NCBI GenBank assembly: GCA_018402665.1 | Contig: JAGYIN010000005.1 | Span: forward strand, 62,001 to 126,000 | DNA from: Schleiferiaceae bacterium | Lineage (GTDB): Bacteria; Bacteroidota; Bacteroidia; Flavobacteriales; Schleiferiaceae | Length of the DNA stretch: 64,000 bases | Direction: 5' to 3' | In this document: positions 16,347-25,744 of the stretch, piece after piece | How positions within the stretch are numbered: the first letter of the stretch is position 1 | Layout: every line of letters begins with the position of its first letter | Made by a program: the position numbers and the translations under genes | Notes under the pieces: generated by a model | Seen by the model: the letters and a program-made list of their open reading frames with translations, nothing else | Told to the model about the DNA's origin: nothing | Databases searched by the model: none

Positions 16347-18701
16347 TTAATCTACGTTATCGTGCAAAAATGAATTATTTGTTCTGATGTTTCCATCGTT
16401 GTCAACGCCTATGTTAGAAGGTTGTTCACTGCTTTTATGATCTAAATCGACGTCCATTCCTTGGCGCATATATGCAGGAACGCGTTCCGCTTCGTTCAGG
16501 TTTTGCAGGTTGGCTTTGAATTGGTATTGGAACGATTGCAAGCGTGACATACGGTCTTGGATTTTCGACGGCAATTCACTGAGCGGGCGCTTAGGCATCT
16601 GGCTCAGGGGTTGATCCATGTCAAAATTAGTTGCTTCTTCTGGTGTTTCCTTTACCGCTGGAGTCTCACTTTCTTTGATTTGAAAATGCAATGCTGGGTC
16701 CTCCTCATCAAGCGTTTCAACTTCAGATATGGTGTTGTGCGCTTGAGGCGCTAAATCAAATTCTTTATTGGCCAGAGTAAAACTGCGCTCCACACTTTCT
16801 TGTTCCGCCTTCTGCTTGAGTTCAGGCATCTCACTCAAGCTAAGGTCAAAAGGGGTGTATTGGGTATCTTCTATAGTGTCGTTGGTGTTGCGCGGTTCTT
16901 GCGACGTATCCAAGTCTTCTATCTCAAGCGTAAAACCATCACCATCGATATCTTCAAGGGTAAACCTGCGCTCTTCACCGATCGCTTTTGCGTCCTCGTT
17001 GGGAATGTGAGCGTTCTCAAAGGATTCAGTAGGTGTTTCAAGAGAGGAGAACGGGGCAATAACTTCTTCCTCCTTTTCCTCTTGCGAATCCAGCGTGTTA
17101 CGCTCCATTTGAGGCGGGGCGGGTGCATCAAAGTCAGCTTCAGAATGTGCCTCAACTGCGGTCTCCTCTTCAGCAAGTACTGCATCAGATTCATCCTCGT
17201 CAACAAAGGTCAATTCCATTTCTTCTTCAATCAATTCATCTTGCGAGAACAGATCCCATCCTCCAGATAAGACCGATGATTCATTGGAGTCCTTTTCGTC
17301 ATTCAGGTCGTAGTCCGATTCGTCTACTACTTCTTCCTTCACGACGGCCTCCTCGGAGTCCTCTTCCATGTCCCACTCAAGGACGTGAACTGTAGGAGCT
17401 TCCTCCTCGGTGATTTGCGCGTCGTTATGGAGTGTCGCTTCAAAGGTGGCGTCAATATCATCCTCAGGTAGCTGCGGGAAGCCTTCGGTTTCTGCGTCCA
17501 ATTCATGCGTATCCTCAGTGGTTGCTGGGGCAGCTTCTGAATACACCTCTGCTTCCGGTTCTACCACTTCTTCAAAGGTTTCAAGATCCATCACAACGCG
17601 TTCTGAAGACGCCGCACTAGGAACTTCTTCTAAGGCGTTTTGTAGCGTGGATACATCCCCCGTTTCGTTGGTATCGAGGTCGTATTTCACCACTTCCGGC
17701 TTGTCTGAAGGGAGTACTTGGGTGCCTGTTGGGAAGCCCGTTGCGATGATGGTACATGTAATGCGGCTGCCTGTTTCTTCACTGGAGCCAATTCCCATAA
17801 TCACATTCGCATTTCCACCTGCCTCGCGTTGAATATGGTCGGTAATCTCGCCAATTTCATCGATGGTTACTTCCTGTTCACCGTCCCCTGAAGTCAACAA
17901 CAACAAGACGTTTTTAGCACCTTTAATGTGGTTGTCATTCAGTAATGGCGAGTCTAATGCTGCACCTACGGCTGCTGCTGCACGGCCTGGACCTTCGCCC
18001 TCGCCAGTTCCAAACAAAGCGGACCCGCTGTTTTCCAGGACGGTTTTGGCATCACGCAGGTCAATGTTCTGCGTGTAGTGGTTCGTGATGACTTCGGCAA
18101 TGCCTTTAGCTGCTCCAGCTAAAACCTCATCGGCTTTGCTAAACGCATTTCTAAACCCTAAATCACCATAGACCTGGCGCAGTTTGTCGTTGTTGATGAC
18201 AATGAGGCTGTCCACTGCATCGCGCATCGCTTTGATGCCTTCCTCTGCCTGATCTGCTCTCATTTTCCCTTCGAAAGAGAAGGGGGCCGTTACAATTCCC
18301 ACGGTGAGTATGCCCATTTCACGTGCCGCTTTAGCGATAATGGGAGCAGCTCCTGTACCCGTGCCACCGCCCATGCCGGCCGTGATGAAACACATCTTAG
18401 TACCGGTTTCAAGAATGCTTTGAATCTCTTGAATACTTTCTTCCGCAGCACTGCGACCAATCTCAGGATCTGCTCCAGCACCAAGTCCTTCGGTGAGTGA
18501 AGCGCCTAATTGGACCTTATTCGCGACGGGACTATGGTAAAGTGCCTGCGCATCTGTGTTACAGATAATAAAATCCACGCCATTCACACCCACAGTTTTC
18601 ATGTGGTTAACTGCGTTAGATCCTCCGCCTCCTACACCAATAACTTTGATGACTGAGCTTCTGTTTTTAGGAAGGTTGAATTGAATTCCGTCTTCTATCA
18701 T
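16347..18701 (-). CDS. ftsZ: Cell division GTPase FtsZ with very long acidic linker
   Basis: 784 residues. The tubulin-like GTPase core (about 1-330) has the nucleotide-binding GVGGGGSNAV near residue 22 and the tubulin signature GGGTGTGAAP at 111-120, plus the T7 loop NNDKLRQ region. FtsZ polymerises at midcell and recruits the divisome. The remaining 450 residues are mostly a Glu/Asp-rich low-complexity linker, ending in a conserved tip that includes VPAYMRQG and then a short tail. Escherichia coli FtsZ is 383 residues, so the linker is about eight times longer; long linkers are known in this phylum. It lies 10 bases after ftsA. Confidence 0.97.
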   Translation of the reverse strand: MIEDGIQFNLPKNRSSVIKVIGVGGGGSNAVNHMKTVGVNGVDFIICNTDAQALYHSPVANKVQLGASLTEGLGAGADPEIGRSAAEESIQEIQSILETGTKMCFITAGMGGGTGTGAAPIIAKAAREMGILTVGIVTAPFSFEGKMRADQAEEGIKAMRDAVDSLIVINNDKLRQVYGDLGFRNAFSKADEVLAGAAKGIAEVITNHYTQNIDLRDAKTVLENSGSALFGTGEGEGPGRAAAAVGAALDSPLLNDNHIKGAKNVLLLLTSGDGEQEVTIDEIGEITDHIQREAGGNANVIMGIGSSEETGSRITCTIIATGFPTGTQVLPSDKPEVVKYDLDTNETGDVSTLQNALEEVPSAASSERVVMDLETFEEVVEPEAEVYSEAAPATTEDTHELDAETEGFPQLPEDDIDATFEATLHNDAQITEEEAPTVHVLEWDMEEDSEEAVVKEEVVDESDYDLNDEKDSNESSVLSGGWDLFSQDELIEEEMELTFVDEDESDAVLAEEETAVEAHSEADFDAPAPPQMERNTLDSQEEKEEEVIAPFSSLETPTESFENAHIPNEDAKAIGEERRFTLEDIDGDGFTLEIEDLDTSQEPRNTNDTIEDTQYTPFDLSLSEMPELKQKAEQESVERSFTLANKEFDLAPQAHNTISEVETLDEEDPALHFQIKESETPAVKETPEEATNFDMDQPLSQMPKRPLSELPSKIQDRMSRLQSFQYQFKANLQNLNEAERVPAYMRQGMDVDLDHKSSEQPSNIGVDNDGNIRTNNSFLHDNVD

Positions 18702-18711
18702 GGTTGTTCGG

Positions 18712-20085
18712 TTATTCGATGTCTTCGTCGTTTTCTAGCCACTCTCTGATGTTGTTCATAAAGCCTTTCCAGAAAGGATCTTTACGCGGCGCTGCCTGTG
18801 TACTGCCCGTTTGATCCGGTGCGCCTTCAACTTCTTCGGTTTGTTCTTCTTCTTGTGCAATGGGAGTTTCAGGAACGATGGGCTGCTCGGTTTCTCTAGG
18901 GTCGTAAGCCATAGGATGGTCCTGCGATTCTAACGCCATGCTCAATAAACCAATGGAGGTTGCATAAACGGGTGAGGCCAATTCCTTGACGTATCCACTC
19001 GCTAAATGCTCGTTCGGGTAACCAATACGTGTCGGCATGCCGGTGAGGTATTCGACCAATTGGCTCATGTGCTTCAACTGCGAACCTCCTCCGGTCAGAA
19101 CAATACCGCCGATCAGTCGCTTTCGCGGGTCGTTTTGTTGGTAATTGCGGATTTCTGCAATGACACTTTCCATGATTTCACGAACGCGTGCATTGATAAT
19201 CTTCGACAATGTTTTTAAGCTGATTTCCTTTGGCGGTCTACCGCGGAGTCCAGGGATGCTCACGATCTCATTGTCTTTGTTCTCTCCTGGCCACGCAGAG
19301 CCAAACTTCACTTTCAAGGTTTCCGCTTGTTTCTCGATAATTTCGCACCCTTCTTTGATGTCTTCGGTAATGACTTTGCCACCAAAAGGTATAACTGCGG
19401 TATGACGAATGATTTGGTCTTTAAAAATGGCAATGTCGGTCGTTCCACCGCCGATATCGACGAGGACTACACCCGCATCTTTTTCTTCTTCTGCGAGAAC
19501 GGCTGCTGCTGAAGCCAATGGTTCAAGCGTTATGTCGCCTACTTTCAGTTCACTCTGTTCGACACAGCGTGCGATGTTTTTAATGGAGGCAATTTGACCA
19601 ACGACGATGTGGAAATTGGCTTCCAATCGCGATCCATACATTCCTTGTGGGTTGATAATGTTGGCATCCCCATCCACCTTGTATTCTTGAGGCAATGCAT
19701 GTAAGATTTGCTCCCCAGGCATCATAACGAGATTGTGGACGTTTTTTTGCAAAGAAGCGAGATCTTCCACATTGATAATGGCCTCTGCATCTTCGCGCAT
19801 GATGTAGTCTGAATGTTGCATCGAGCGAATGTGTTGCCCGGCAATACCCACCATGACCTCAGTAATTTTCAAGCCAGAATTTTCTTCGGCCATTTTTACC
19901 GCGGCTTGAATACTCTCGATGGTGAGCGTAATGTTTGCTACCACCCCGCGTTGGACACCGAGGCTTTTGCTTTTTCCGATACCCAAGACTTCAATCTTGC
20001 GGTGCTCGTTTAATCGGCCCACCACGGCTACAATTTTAGTGGTTCCGATGTCCAGACCTACTGCTAAAGGGGCGTTCTGTATCAT
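18712..20085 (-). CDS. ftsA: Cell division protein FtsA
   Basis: 457 residues. An actin-like ATPase that tethers FtsZ to the membrane. Visible motifs are the phosphate-1 loop VGLDIGTTKIVAVV near the start, the 1C domain after it, VVLVDIGGGTTDIAIF (phosphate-2) in the middle, and GGIVLTGGGSQL (adenosine motif) near 335. The end, DPFWKGFMNNIREWLEN, can form the amphipathic membrane-targeting helix. It overlaps ftsQ by 4 bases (ATGA). Confidence 0.96.
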   Translation of the reverse strand: MIQNAPLAVGLDIGTTKIVAVVGRLNEHRKIEVLGIGKSKSLGVQRGVVANITLTIESIQAAVKMAEENSGLKITEVMVGIAGQHIRSMQHSDYIMREDAEAIINVEDLASLQKNVHNLVMMPGEQILHALPQEYKVDGDANIINPQGMYGSRLEANFHIVVGQIASIKNIARCVEQSELKVGDITLEPLASAAAVLAEEEKDAGVVLVDIGGGTTDIAIFKDQIIRHTAVIPFGGKVITEDIKEGCEIIEKQAETLKVKFGSAWPGENKDNEIVSIPGLRGRPPKEISLKTLSKIINARVREIMESVIAEIRNYQQNDPRKRLIGGIVLTGGGSQLKHMSQLVEYLTGMPTRIGYPNEHLASGYVKELASPVYATSIGLLSMALESQDHPMAYDPRETEQPIVPETPIAQEEEQTEEVEGAPDQTGSTQAAPRKDPFWKGFMNNIREWLENDEDIE

Positions 20086-20810
20086 CTCGTCGTGCTTACT
20101 ACTTGGTTTTTATATCGCAAGTCAATGCTTCTTATTTCTTCTAAATCCTGCGTCGGCGTAGCGGCATAATAAGCGCTCAACTTTCGCAAGTCACCTGCCA
20201 ATTCATTTCCGGTATTTGCCGTGATGCGGTGCGTATATCCTTGAGGAATGAGCACAACATTCGAAGCGTTTACCTCCATCTGCGCGAGGCCGTCTGAGGT
20301 GAATGCCGGACTGGCAAACACTACATCTAATAACGTACCGGCTCTAGCGGCAGTAGTGCTGTCATTTACCCCCGTGATGATGGGCAAGTCTAGCGGTGTT
20401 TGTCTCGGTGCGGGCAACAGCTCGTGGGTTTGGGTGAGCAAAAACTGTTGGTCGTTCATAAAGACCTTTGCTTTTGCTTGCTTTGAAACCACCGTTACCA
20501 CTAGAGACTCATTTAAATTCCAATATACCTGCGCATCGGCCACGTACGGCAGTGCTTCCAAAGAGGTTTCTAACAAAAATGCAGGTGTTTTAAGCGCAAT
20601 GGAATCGGGCTGTGCGGCCAAAAAAGAAGTAATCAGCGGTTCTACTTCGGAGCTAACTACAAGTGCTTGATTATCAGGGTAGTAAAACTTCACTTCCACG
20701 GTGCTGAACGCTGCGTTTTTCCAGTGCTGCATACTCAGCACTGCACTGAAAATCAGTCCTGTACCGAAGATGATGCTCAATGCGGTATATAAAAGTCGCT
20801 TCTTTTTCAT
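20082..20810 (-). CDS. ftsQ: Cell division protein FtsQ
   Basis: 242 residues. A short cytoplasmic start (MKKKR), one membrane segment (about 7-26), then a periplasmic part with a POTRA-like region that includes ALPYVADAQVYWNLNESLVVTV, the usual FtsQ/DivIB strand-turn. It links early and late divisome proteins. Sequence similarity within this family is low, so the assignment rests on topology and position between murC and ftsA, with 4-base overlaps on both sides. Confidence 0.88.
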   Translation of the reverse strand: MKKKRLLYTALSIIFGTGLIFSAVLSMQHWKNAAFSTVEVKFYYPDNQALVVSSEVEPLITSFLAAQPDSIALKTPAFLLETSLEALPYVADAQVYWNLNESLVVTVVSKQAKAKVFMNDQQFLLTQTHELLPAPRQTPLDLPIITGVNDSTTAARAGTLLDVVFASPAFTSDGLAQMEVNASNVVLIPQGYTHRITANTGNELAGDLRKLSAYYAATPTQDLEEIRSIDLRYKNQVVSTTR

Positions 20811-22111
20811 CGTAAAACGGCTTTTAAGTGGGGTACGGTATCGCCTATATCGCCGGCACCCACAACGAGTACCACATCACATTGTAAGTGGGCCACTAGT
20901 TCTGGGAGCGCGGCTGCTGTGCACGTTTTTGCACCAGGAATTTGTAGGGCCAGGGCTTCGGAATTTATACCGTCGATAGGCTGTTCACGTGCAGCGTAAA
21001 TGGGCAGTAGAATGCATTGATGTACGCGTTTGAGCTGCTGTACAAATCCTTCAAAGAAATCTCTAGTACGACTGAACAAATGGGGTTGAAAGCACAGTAG
21101 AATAGTGTTCTCTGGATACATTTCGTGTACACTATCGATCATTGCCTCTAGCTCAGTAGGGTGGTGCGCGTAATCTTCGATGAGCGTCGTAGCTCCCTTT
21201 AGGTGGTATTCAAATCTGCGTTTTATTCCACCAAAAGTTGGAAGGGCGGTGGCGATTTGTGCTAAAGAAACGCCTGCATAATGTGCAAGGGCTGCAGCGA
21301 GGACAGCATTGTAGACGTTGTGTTTACCCGGCATGAAAAGCTTTGTCTCTGCCGTATGTGCGCCCAATTGAAGGGTAAAAGAATAGGCCCCCTGGTTGGA
21401 TTGAATATTCGTAGCAAAGGCAAAATCCTCGGGATTGCCAACAGCCGTAGTTTCTTCTAAGGTAGTTCCAGAAAAAGTTGGTCCTTCAACTTGTTGAATG
21501 AAGGCATCGAAGGTGTTGGTTAAATCGGTTTCGTCGGCGTAAATATCCAAATGGTCTGCATCTGCGGTGGTTATTGCCGCTGCTGCAGGATGAAGATGCA
21601 GGAAGGAGCGGTCAAATTCATCTGCTTCTACAATCATCCACGGGCCGTTACCCAATCTGTAGTTGGTACCGGATGCACTTAAGATGCCGCCAATAAAAGC
21701 GGTAGGATCTAGTCCTGCCGCTGTTAAGAGGTGCGTGAGCATTGCACTCGTGGTGGTTTTGCCGTGGGTGCCAGCAACCGCTAGTGTCTTATGGCCATTC
21801 GTGATGAGTCCCAGTGCAGCTGCACGTTTGATGGGTTCATAGGCCTCAAAAAATATGCGCCATGGGTGCGTTGGGGCAATTGCAGGGGTGTAAATAACCG
21901 TGGTTTCTGCCGCAGGCCAACCTGGATAGGCGTCGAGATCTTCGGTGTAGCAAAGTAGTGCACCTTCCTTTACTAAGGCTTCCGTAAGCGCCGTTTTGGT
22001 GCGGTCAAAGCCGAAAACAGGAATGTTTTGATGCAGAAAATGACGCGCCAATGCGCTCATGCCGATCCCGCCGATCCCAATAAATACGATATGTGAATGT
22101 TTCTTTATCAC
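20807..22111 (-). CDS. murC: UDP-N-acetylmuramate--L-alanine ligase MurC
   Basis: 434 residues. It adds the first amino acid of the peptidoglycan stem peptide in the cytoplasm. Motifs are the N-terminal GIGGIGMSALA nucleotide-sugar loop, the ATP-binding AGTHGKTTTSAM (about 108-119), EADEFDRSFLHL, and the Mur-ligase C-domain GIKRRFEYHLKG with EDYAHHPTEL. It overlaps both ftsQ and murG by 4 bases. Confidence 0.97.
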   Translation of the reverse strand: MIKKHSHIVFIGIGGIGMSALARHFLHQNIPVFGFDRTKTALTEALVKEGALLCYTEDLDAYPGWPAAETTVIYTPAIAPTHPWRIFFEAYEPIKRAAALGLITNGHKTLAVAGTHGKTTTSAMLTHLLTAAGLDPTAFIGGILSASGTNYRLGNGPWMIVEADEFDRSFLHLHPAAAAITTADADHLDIYADETDLTNTFDAFIQQVEGPTFSGTTLEETTAVGNPEDFAFATNIQSNQGAYSFTLQLGAHTAETKLFMPGKHNVYNAVLAAALAHYAGVSLAQIATALPTFGGIKRRFEYHLKGATTLIEDYAHHPTELEAMIDSVHEMYPENTILLCFQPHLFSRTRDFFEGFVQQLKRVHQCILLPIYAAREQPIDGINSEALALQIPGAKTCTAAALPELVAHLQCDVVLVVGAGDIGDTVPHLKAVLR

Positions 22112-23193
22112 GCAATTAATTCGCTAATCAGGGTACATATATCTTGGGTTGCATTGGGGAGGGCAAGTTTTTTAATATTCTCGCCTAATCGGTCCCTGCG
22201 CTTGGTGTTTTGATACAGCGCTTCAAGCTCAATGGTAAAGCGCTGGTCCAATTCTATTTCAGGAATGAGCACTGCTGCACCTTTTTCGCTCAATGCACGC
22301 GCATTATGTGTTTGATGGTCTTCCGCGACGTTAGGGCTAGGAATGAGCACTGCAGCTTTACCAATCAAACAGAGTTCGCTTAAGGTGCCGGCTCCAGCGC
22401 GACTTACCATCGCATCTGCAGCGGCATAAGCAGTAGCCATATCGTCAATAAATGCATGCACTTTTACCGTTTCCGAGGTAAGCGATACGTATTCTTTTTC
22501 GTACAGTTTCCCGCATTGCCAATAGATTTGCCAGCCTTGTTGCAGTAGGATAGGAAGACACTTTTCCATCTGCTGATTCACGGCTCTTGCCCCTAAACTT
22601 CCGCCTAAAATGAGCAGTGTCGGTCGTTTCGGGTCGAGGCCCAATGTCTTTTTACACTCACTTTGTTTCGGTAGCGGATTGGTAAACGCTTCTCGCACGG
22701 GGTTGCCCGTAAGGTGTACTTTATCGGTTGGGAAGAACCGCTCCGCGTTTTTATATGCCGTGCAGATGGCTTTCGCCTTGGCGCCTAATTTGATATTCGT
22801 TACCCCGGCGAAGCTGTTTTGCTCTTGAACGACTGTGGGAATACCCATCCGTTGTGCCATAAGCAACGCCGGTCCACTGGCATAGCCGCCCGTCCCAATC
22901 ACTGCATCGGGTTTACGGGCTTTTAAAATCTTGCGGCACAGCCATAGTGCATAAACCAGTTTGAACGGAACGCTCCAGCTTTTCCATGGTTTTTGACGAT
23001 TAATTCCCGCGATGGGTACCCCCGTAATGTTAAATCCAGCGGCAGGTACGCTGGTCATTTCCATTTTGCCTTTAGCGCCTATGAAATGAATCTCAGCATC
23101 TGGATAGCGTGCTTTGAGGCCATTAGCAATGCTTAATGCTGGGAATATATGACCCCCGGTTCCGCCTCCGCTGATGATAAAACTTTTAGACAT
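22108..23193 (-). CDS. murG: UDP-GlcNAc transferase MurG (lipid II synthesis)
   Basis: 361 residues from the ATG at 23193. It converts lipid I to lipid II on the inner membrane face. I chose this start because SKSFIISGGGTGGHIFPAL matches the conserved N-terminus. A longer frame from 23256 would overlap ftsW by 71 bases and adds no family sequence. Other motifs are AVIGTGGYASGPALL, LILGGSLGARAVN and SRAGAGTLSEL with VLIPSPNVAEDHQ near the C-terminal donor site. It overlaps ftsW by 8 bases and murC by 4. Confidence 0.95.
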   Translation of the reverse strand: MSKSFIISGGGTGGHIFPALSIANGLKARYPDAEIHFIGAKGKMEMTSVPAAGFNITGVPIAGINRQKPWKSWSVPFKLVYALWLCRKILKARKPDAVIGTGGYASGPALLMAQRMGIPTVVQEQNSFAGVTNIKLGAKAKAICTAYKNAERFFPTDKVHLTGNPVREAFTNPLPKQSECKKTLGLDPKRPTLLILGGSLGARAVNQQMEKCLPILLQQGWQIYWQCGKLYEKEYVSLTSETVKVHAFIDDMATAYAAADAMVSRAGAGTLSELCLIGKAAVLIPSPNVAEDHQTHNARALSEKGAAVLIPEIELDQRFTIELEALYQNTKRRDRLGENIKKLALPNATQDICTLISELIA

Positions 23194-24367
23194 GGGCTTC
23201 GGCGTTTTCGTGTTCTTCTTGACTTTGTACACTTTCACCCACCACCTTCTCGACATCGGTATGACTGACGCTTAAGATGATGCCTAATGCAATACAAGTC
23301 ATCCAGATGGAGGATCCACCTGCGCTCAAGAAGGGCAGGGTCTGTCCCGTGACCGGCATGAGGTTGGTTGCTACACCCATATTCACTAGGGTTTGTAAGA
23401 TCATACCGGAGGCCGCAGCTAACACGAGTAGTGTACCAAACTTAGTGTGTGCACGACGGGCGATTCGGACAAAACGTCGAAACAGTGCCATATATAAGAG
23501 TACTACACCGCTTGCGCCTATAAGGCCATACTCTTCCGTGATAACGGCGAATACAAAATCCGAATTCGATTGCGGTAGGAAGTTTTTCTGAACGCTTTTC
23601 CCCGGTCCTTTGCCGAAGAGTTGTCCTTCTGCAATGGCCATTTTCGCAAGGTCCGTTTGGTAAGAGGCGTCAGAATCCGTTACGCCGAAGTTTACGATCC
23701 GTGATTTCCAGGTATCGACCCGGTTTGAAATTCCAGGGAAGGCAAGGACGATTAAGATGAAAAGGGTGAGAAAGGCCGCTCCAATACCTATGATTTTGCC
23801 TAGATGTTTCCAAGGGACACCGGCGGCAATCATTAGAATGAAGGTCATCCCGAAGATGATGGCGGTTGTAGAAAAATCGGCAGGTAAAATAAAAATAAGC
23901 GTGAGCGCAATAGCTAGCGGGTAATACAAGCTCTTAAACAAGGTGAAGTCTCGAGGTTTTGCTAACCACCGGGCGAGCCAAACCAGCAGCGCTAACGAAG
24001 CAAAAGCTGAGGTTTGAAAACTCATATTTAAAACCGGTATACGCACCCAGCGTGCTGCATTTGCACCGCCCATAGTAGTTCCTTGAAGTAAGGTTACCAC
24101 AAGTAGGACGATGGCTACGGGCAGAATGATAATCGAGAATTTACCGATGATTCTGAAGTTTAATCGGTGTACGCTATATAAAAAGAAGCCGCCGAGGACT
24201 AAGTGTATCAGGTGTCTGGTCAAAAATCTAAACGTGTTCCCACCGCTGAATTTGTACGCAAGGGAGCTGCTCGCACTGTAAATAGGCAAGAAGCTCACGA
24301 GCATGAGCAGTAGGATGAGGCCCCAAAGGAATTGGTCCCCTTTTAGATATTTATGGACTGTATTCAC
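23186..24367 (-). CDS. ftsW: SEDS peptidoglycan polymerase FtsW
   Basis: 393 residues with about ten membrane segments. SEDS proteins polymerise glycan strands from lipid II together with a class B PBP, here FtsI from the same cluster. Family motifs include the HRLNFRIIGKFS loop region, the RVDTWKSR-type loop after membrane helix 6, AIAEGQLFGKGPGKSVQ with NFLPQSNSDFVFAVITEEYG, and MPVTGQTLPFLSAGGSS near the C-terminus. Position between murD and murG favours FtsW over RodA. Confidence 0.95.
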   Translation of the reverse strand: MNTVHKYLKGDQFLWGLILLLMLVSFLPIYSASSSLAYKFSGGNTFRFLTRHLIHLVLGGFFLYSVHRLNFRIIGKFSIIILPVAIVLLVVTLLQGTTMGGANAARWVRIPVLNMSFQTSAFASLALLVWLARWLAKPRDFTLFKSLYYPLAIALTLIFILPADFSTTAIIFGMTFILMIAAGVPWKHLGKIIGIGAAFLTLFILIVLAFPGISNRVDTWKSRIVNFGVTDSDASYQTDLAKMAIAEGQLFGKGPGKSVQKNFLPQSNSDFVFAVITEEYGLIGASGVVLLYMALFRRFVRIARRAHTKFGTLLVLAAASGMILQTLVNMGVATNLMPVTGQTLPFLSAGGSSIWMTCIALGIILSVSHTDVEKVVGESVQSQEEHENAEAHV

Positions 24368-24378
24368 CGTCTTCTGTC

Positions 24379-25743
24379 TTAAAGCATGCGAACTGCATTT
24401 TTGAATTGGCGTCCGCGGTCTTCATAGTTTTCGAAGAGATCGAATGAAGCGCAGCAAGGGCTGAGTAATACTACATCTCCTTTGTCTGCCATCTTTGATG
24501 CTGCGCGAACGGCATCTTTCATCGTATCTGCTTCGGCGAAGGCCGGAACGGTTCCAAAAGCTGCTTTGATTTTTTCATTGTCTAAGCCCAATGCTACAAT
24601 GCCCTTCACTTTGCCTTGAACGAGCTGGAGTAATTCCGCGTAATCGTTTCCTTTGTCCACACCGCCAACGATCCAAACCACAGGTTTGCTTTGGCATTCT
24701 AAGGCGTAATACGTGGCGTTCACATTGGTTGCCTTGCTGTCGTTGATGTATTCAACACCGCTAATGTTCAATACACTTTCTAAGCGATGTTCGAGCGAGT
24801 CGAAGGTCGAAAGTTGTTTGCGAATGGTTTCTTTTCTGATGTTCATCAATCGGCTGCTCAATCCTGCGGCCATGCTGTTGTACATGTTGTGCTTTCCTTG
24901 TAAAGCGAGTTCTTCAATAGTCATTGCTTCGTTATTTAATTGAATGGTTATTGTGTTGTTTTCTTTCGTTGTTATTCTGTGCGGACCTGCAGGTGCGTCT
25001 GTTCCGTAGGCCAATAGCGTTGGCGGGTTAGGATGGTCTTGCAACCACTGCTCTAGCGCTGATTTTGTGATCGGATCATCATCGCAGTAGATGAATTGCC
25101 CTGAGGTATAGGTGGCCAATTGCATTTTACTCGCCGCATATTTTTTTAAATCGTAGTCGTACCGATCGAGGTGATCCGGGGTGATATTAGTCAGTATACC
25201 TTGGTCCAATTTTAATCGGAAGACATCGTCCAATTGGAAACTGCTCAACTCCAAAACCACCACTTCAGGATCCGGCTGTCCCTGCTGCATTCGCTCGGCG
25301 AGCTTGCCCGCTAAACTTTGACCAACATTTCCAGCTAAAACAGCATCTTTTTCCGCAGCAATAATGTGGTGGCACAACGTAGCGGTTGTTGTTTTTCCAT
25401 TACTACCGGTGATGCCAATCAGCTTGGCCGCAGTATAGTTGGCCGCCCAGTCCACTTCACCCAAAACGACTGCACCGCCGGCTTTCAGTGCCTTAATAAT
25501 TGCTGCCGTGTGCGGAATGCCGGGACTTTTTATGATGGCTGCTGCGGCTTTTAGTCGGTCCACATCGTGACCATTTTCCTCATAGTCGATACCCCAATGG
25601 TTGAGCCGTTCCTTGTCTTTCTCAGAAAGCGCTTTTGCGTCGCTAAGAAATGCAGGAATACCCAGTACATGCGCTAATTGCGCTGCACCCATGCCGCTAA
25701 TGCCGGCACCAAGTATGGCGATATTTGAGTAAGGATGGTTCAA
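24379..25743 (-). CDS. murD: UDP-N-acetylmuramoylalanine--D-glutamate ligase MurD
   Basis: 454 residues. It adds D-glutamate to the stem peptide. Motifs: ILGAGISGMGAAQLA at the N-terminus (UDP-binding loop), GITGSNGKTTTATL (ATP site, about 110), LELSSFQLDD, NITPDHLDRY, and the C-terminal domain with INDSKATNVNAT and VWIVGGVDKGNDY. It sits one base after mraY and 11 bases before ftsW. Confidence 0.97.
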   Translation of the reverse strand: MNHPYSNIAILGAGISGMGAAQLAHVLGIPAFLSDAKALSEKDKERLNHWGIDYEENGHDVDRLKAAAAIIKSPGIPHTAAIIKALKAGGAVVLGEVDWAANYTAAKLIGITGSNGKTTTATLCHHIIAAEKDAVLAGNVGQSLAGKLAERMQQGQPDPEVVVLELSSFQLDDVFRLKLDQGILTNITPDHLDRYDYDLKKYAASKMQLATYTSGQFIYCDDDPITKSALEQWLQDHPNPPTLLAYGTDAPAGPHRITTKENNTITIQLNNEAMTIEELALQGKHNMYNSMAAGLSSRLMNIRKETIRKQLSTFDSLEHRLESVLNISGVEYINDSKATNVNATYYALECQSKPVVWIVGGVDKGNDYAELLQLVQGKVKGIVALGLDNEKIKAAFGTVPAFAEADTMKDAVRAASKMADKGDVVLLSPCCASFDLFENYEDRGRQFKNAVRML

Positions 25744-25744
25744 C

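Noticed and set aside
23194-23256. Longer murG start
   Set aside because: The extra 21 codons overlap ftsW and are unlike MurG; ATG 23193 fits the conserved start.
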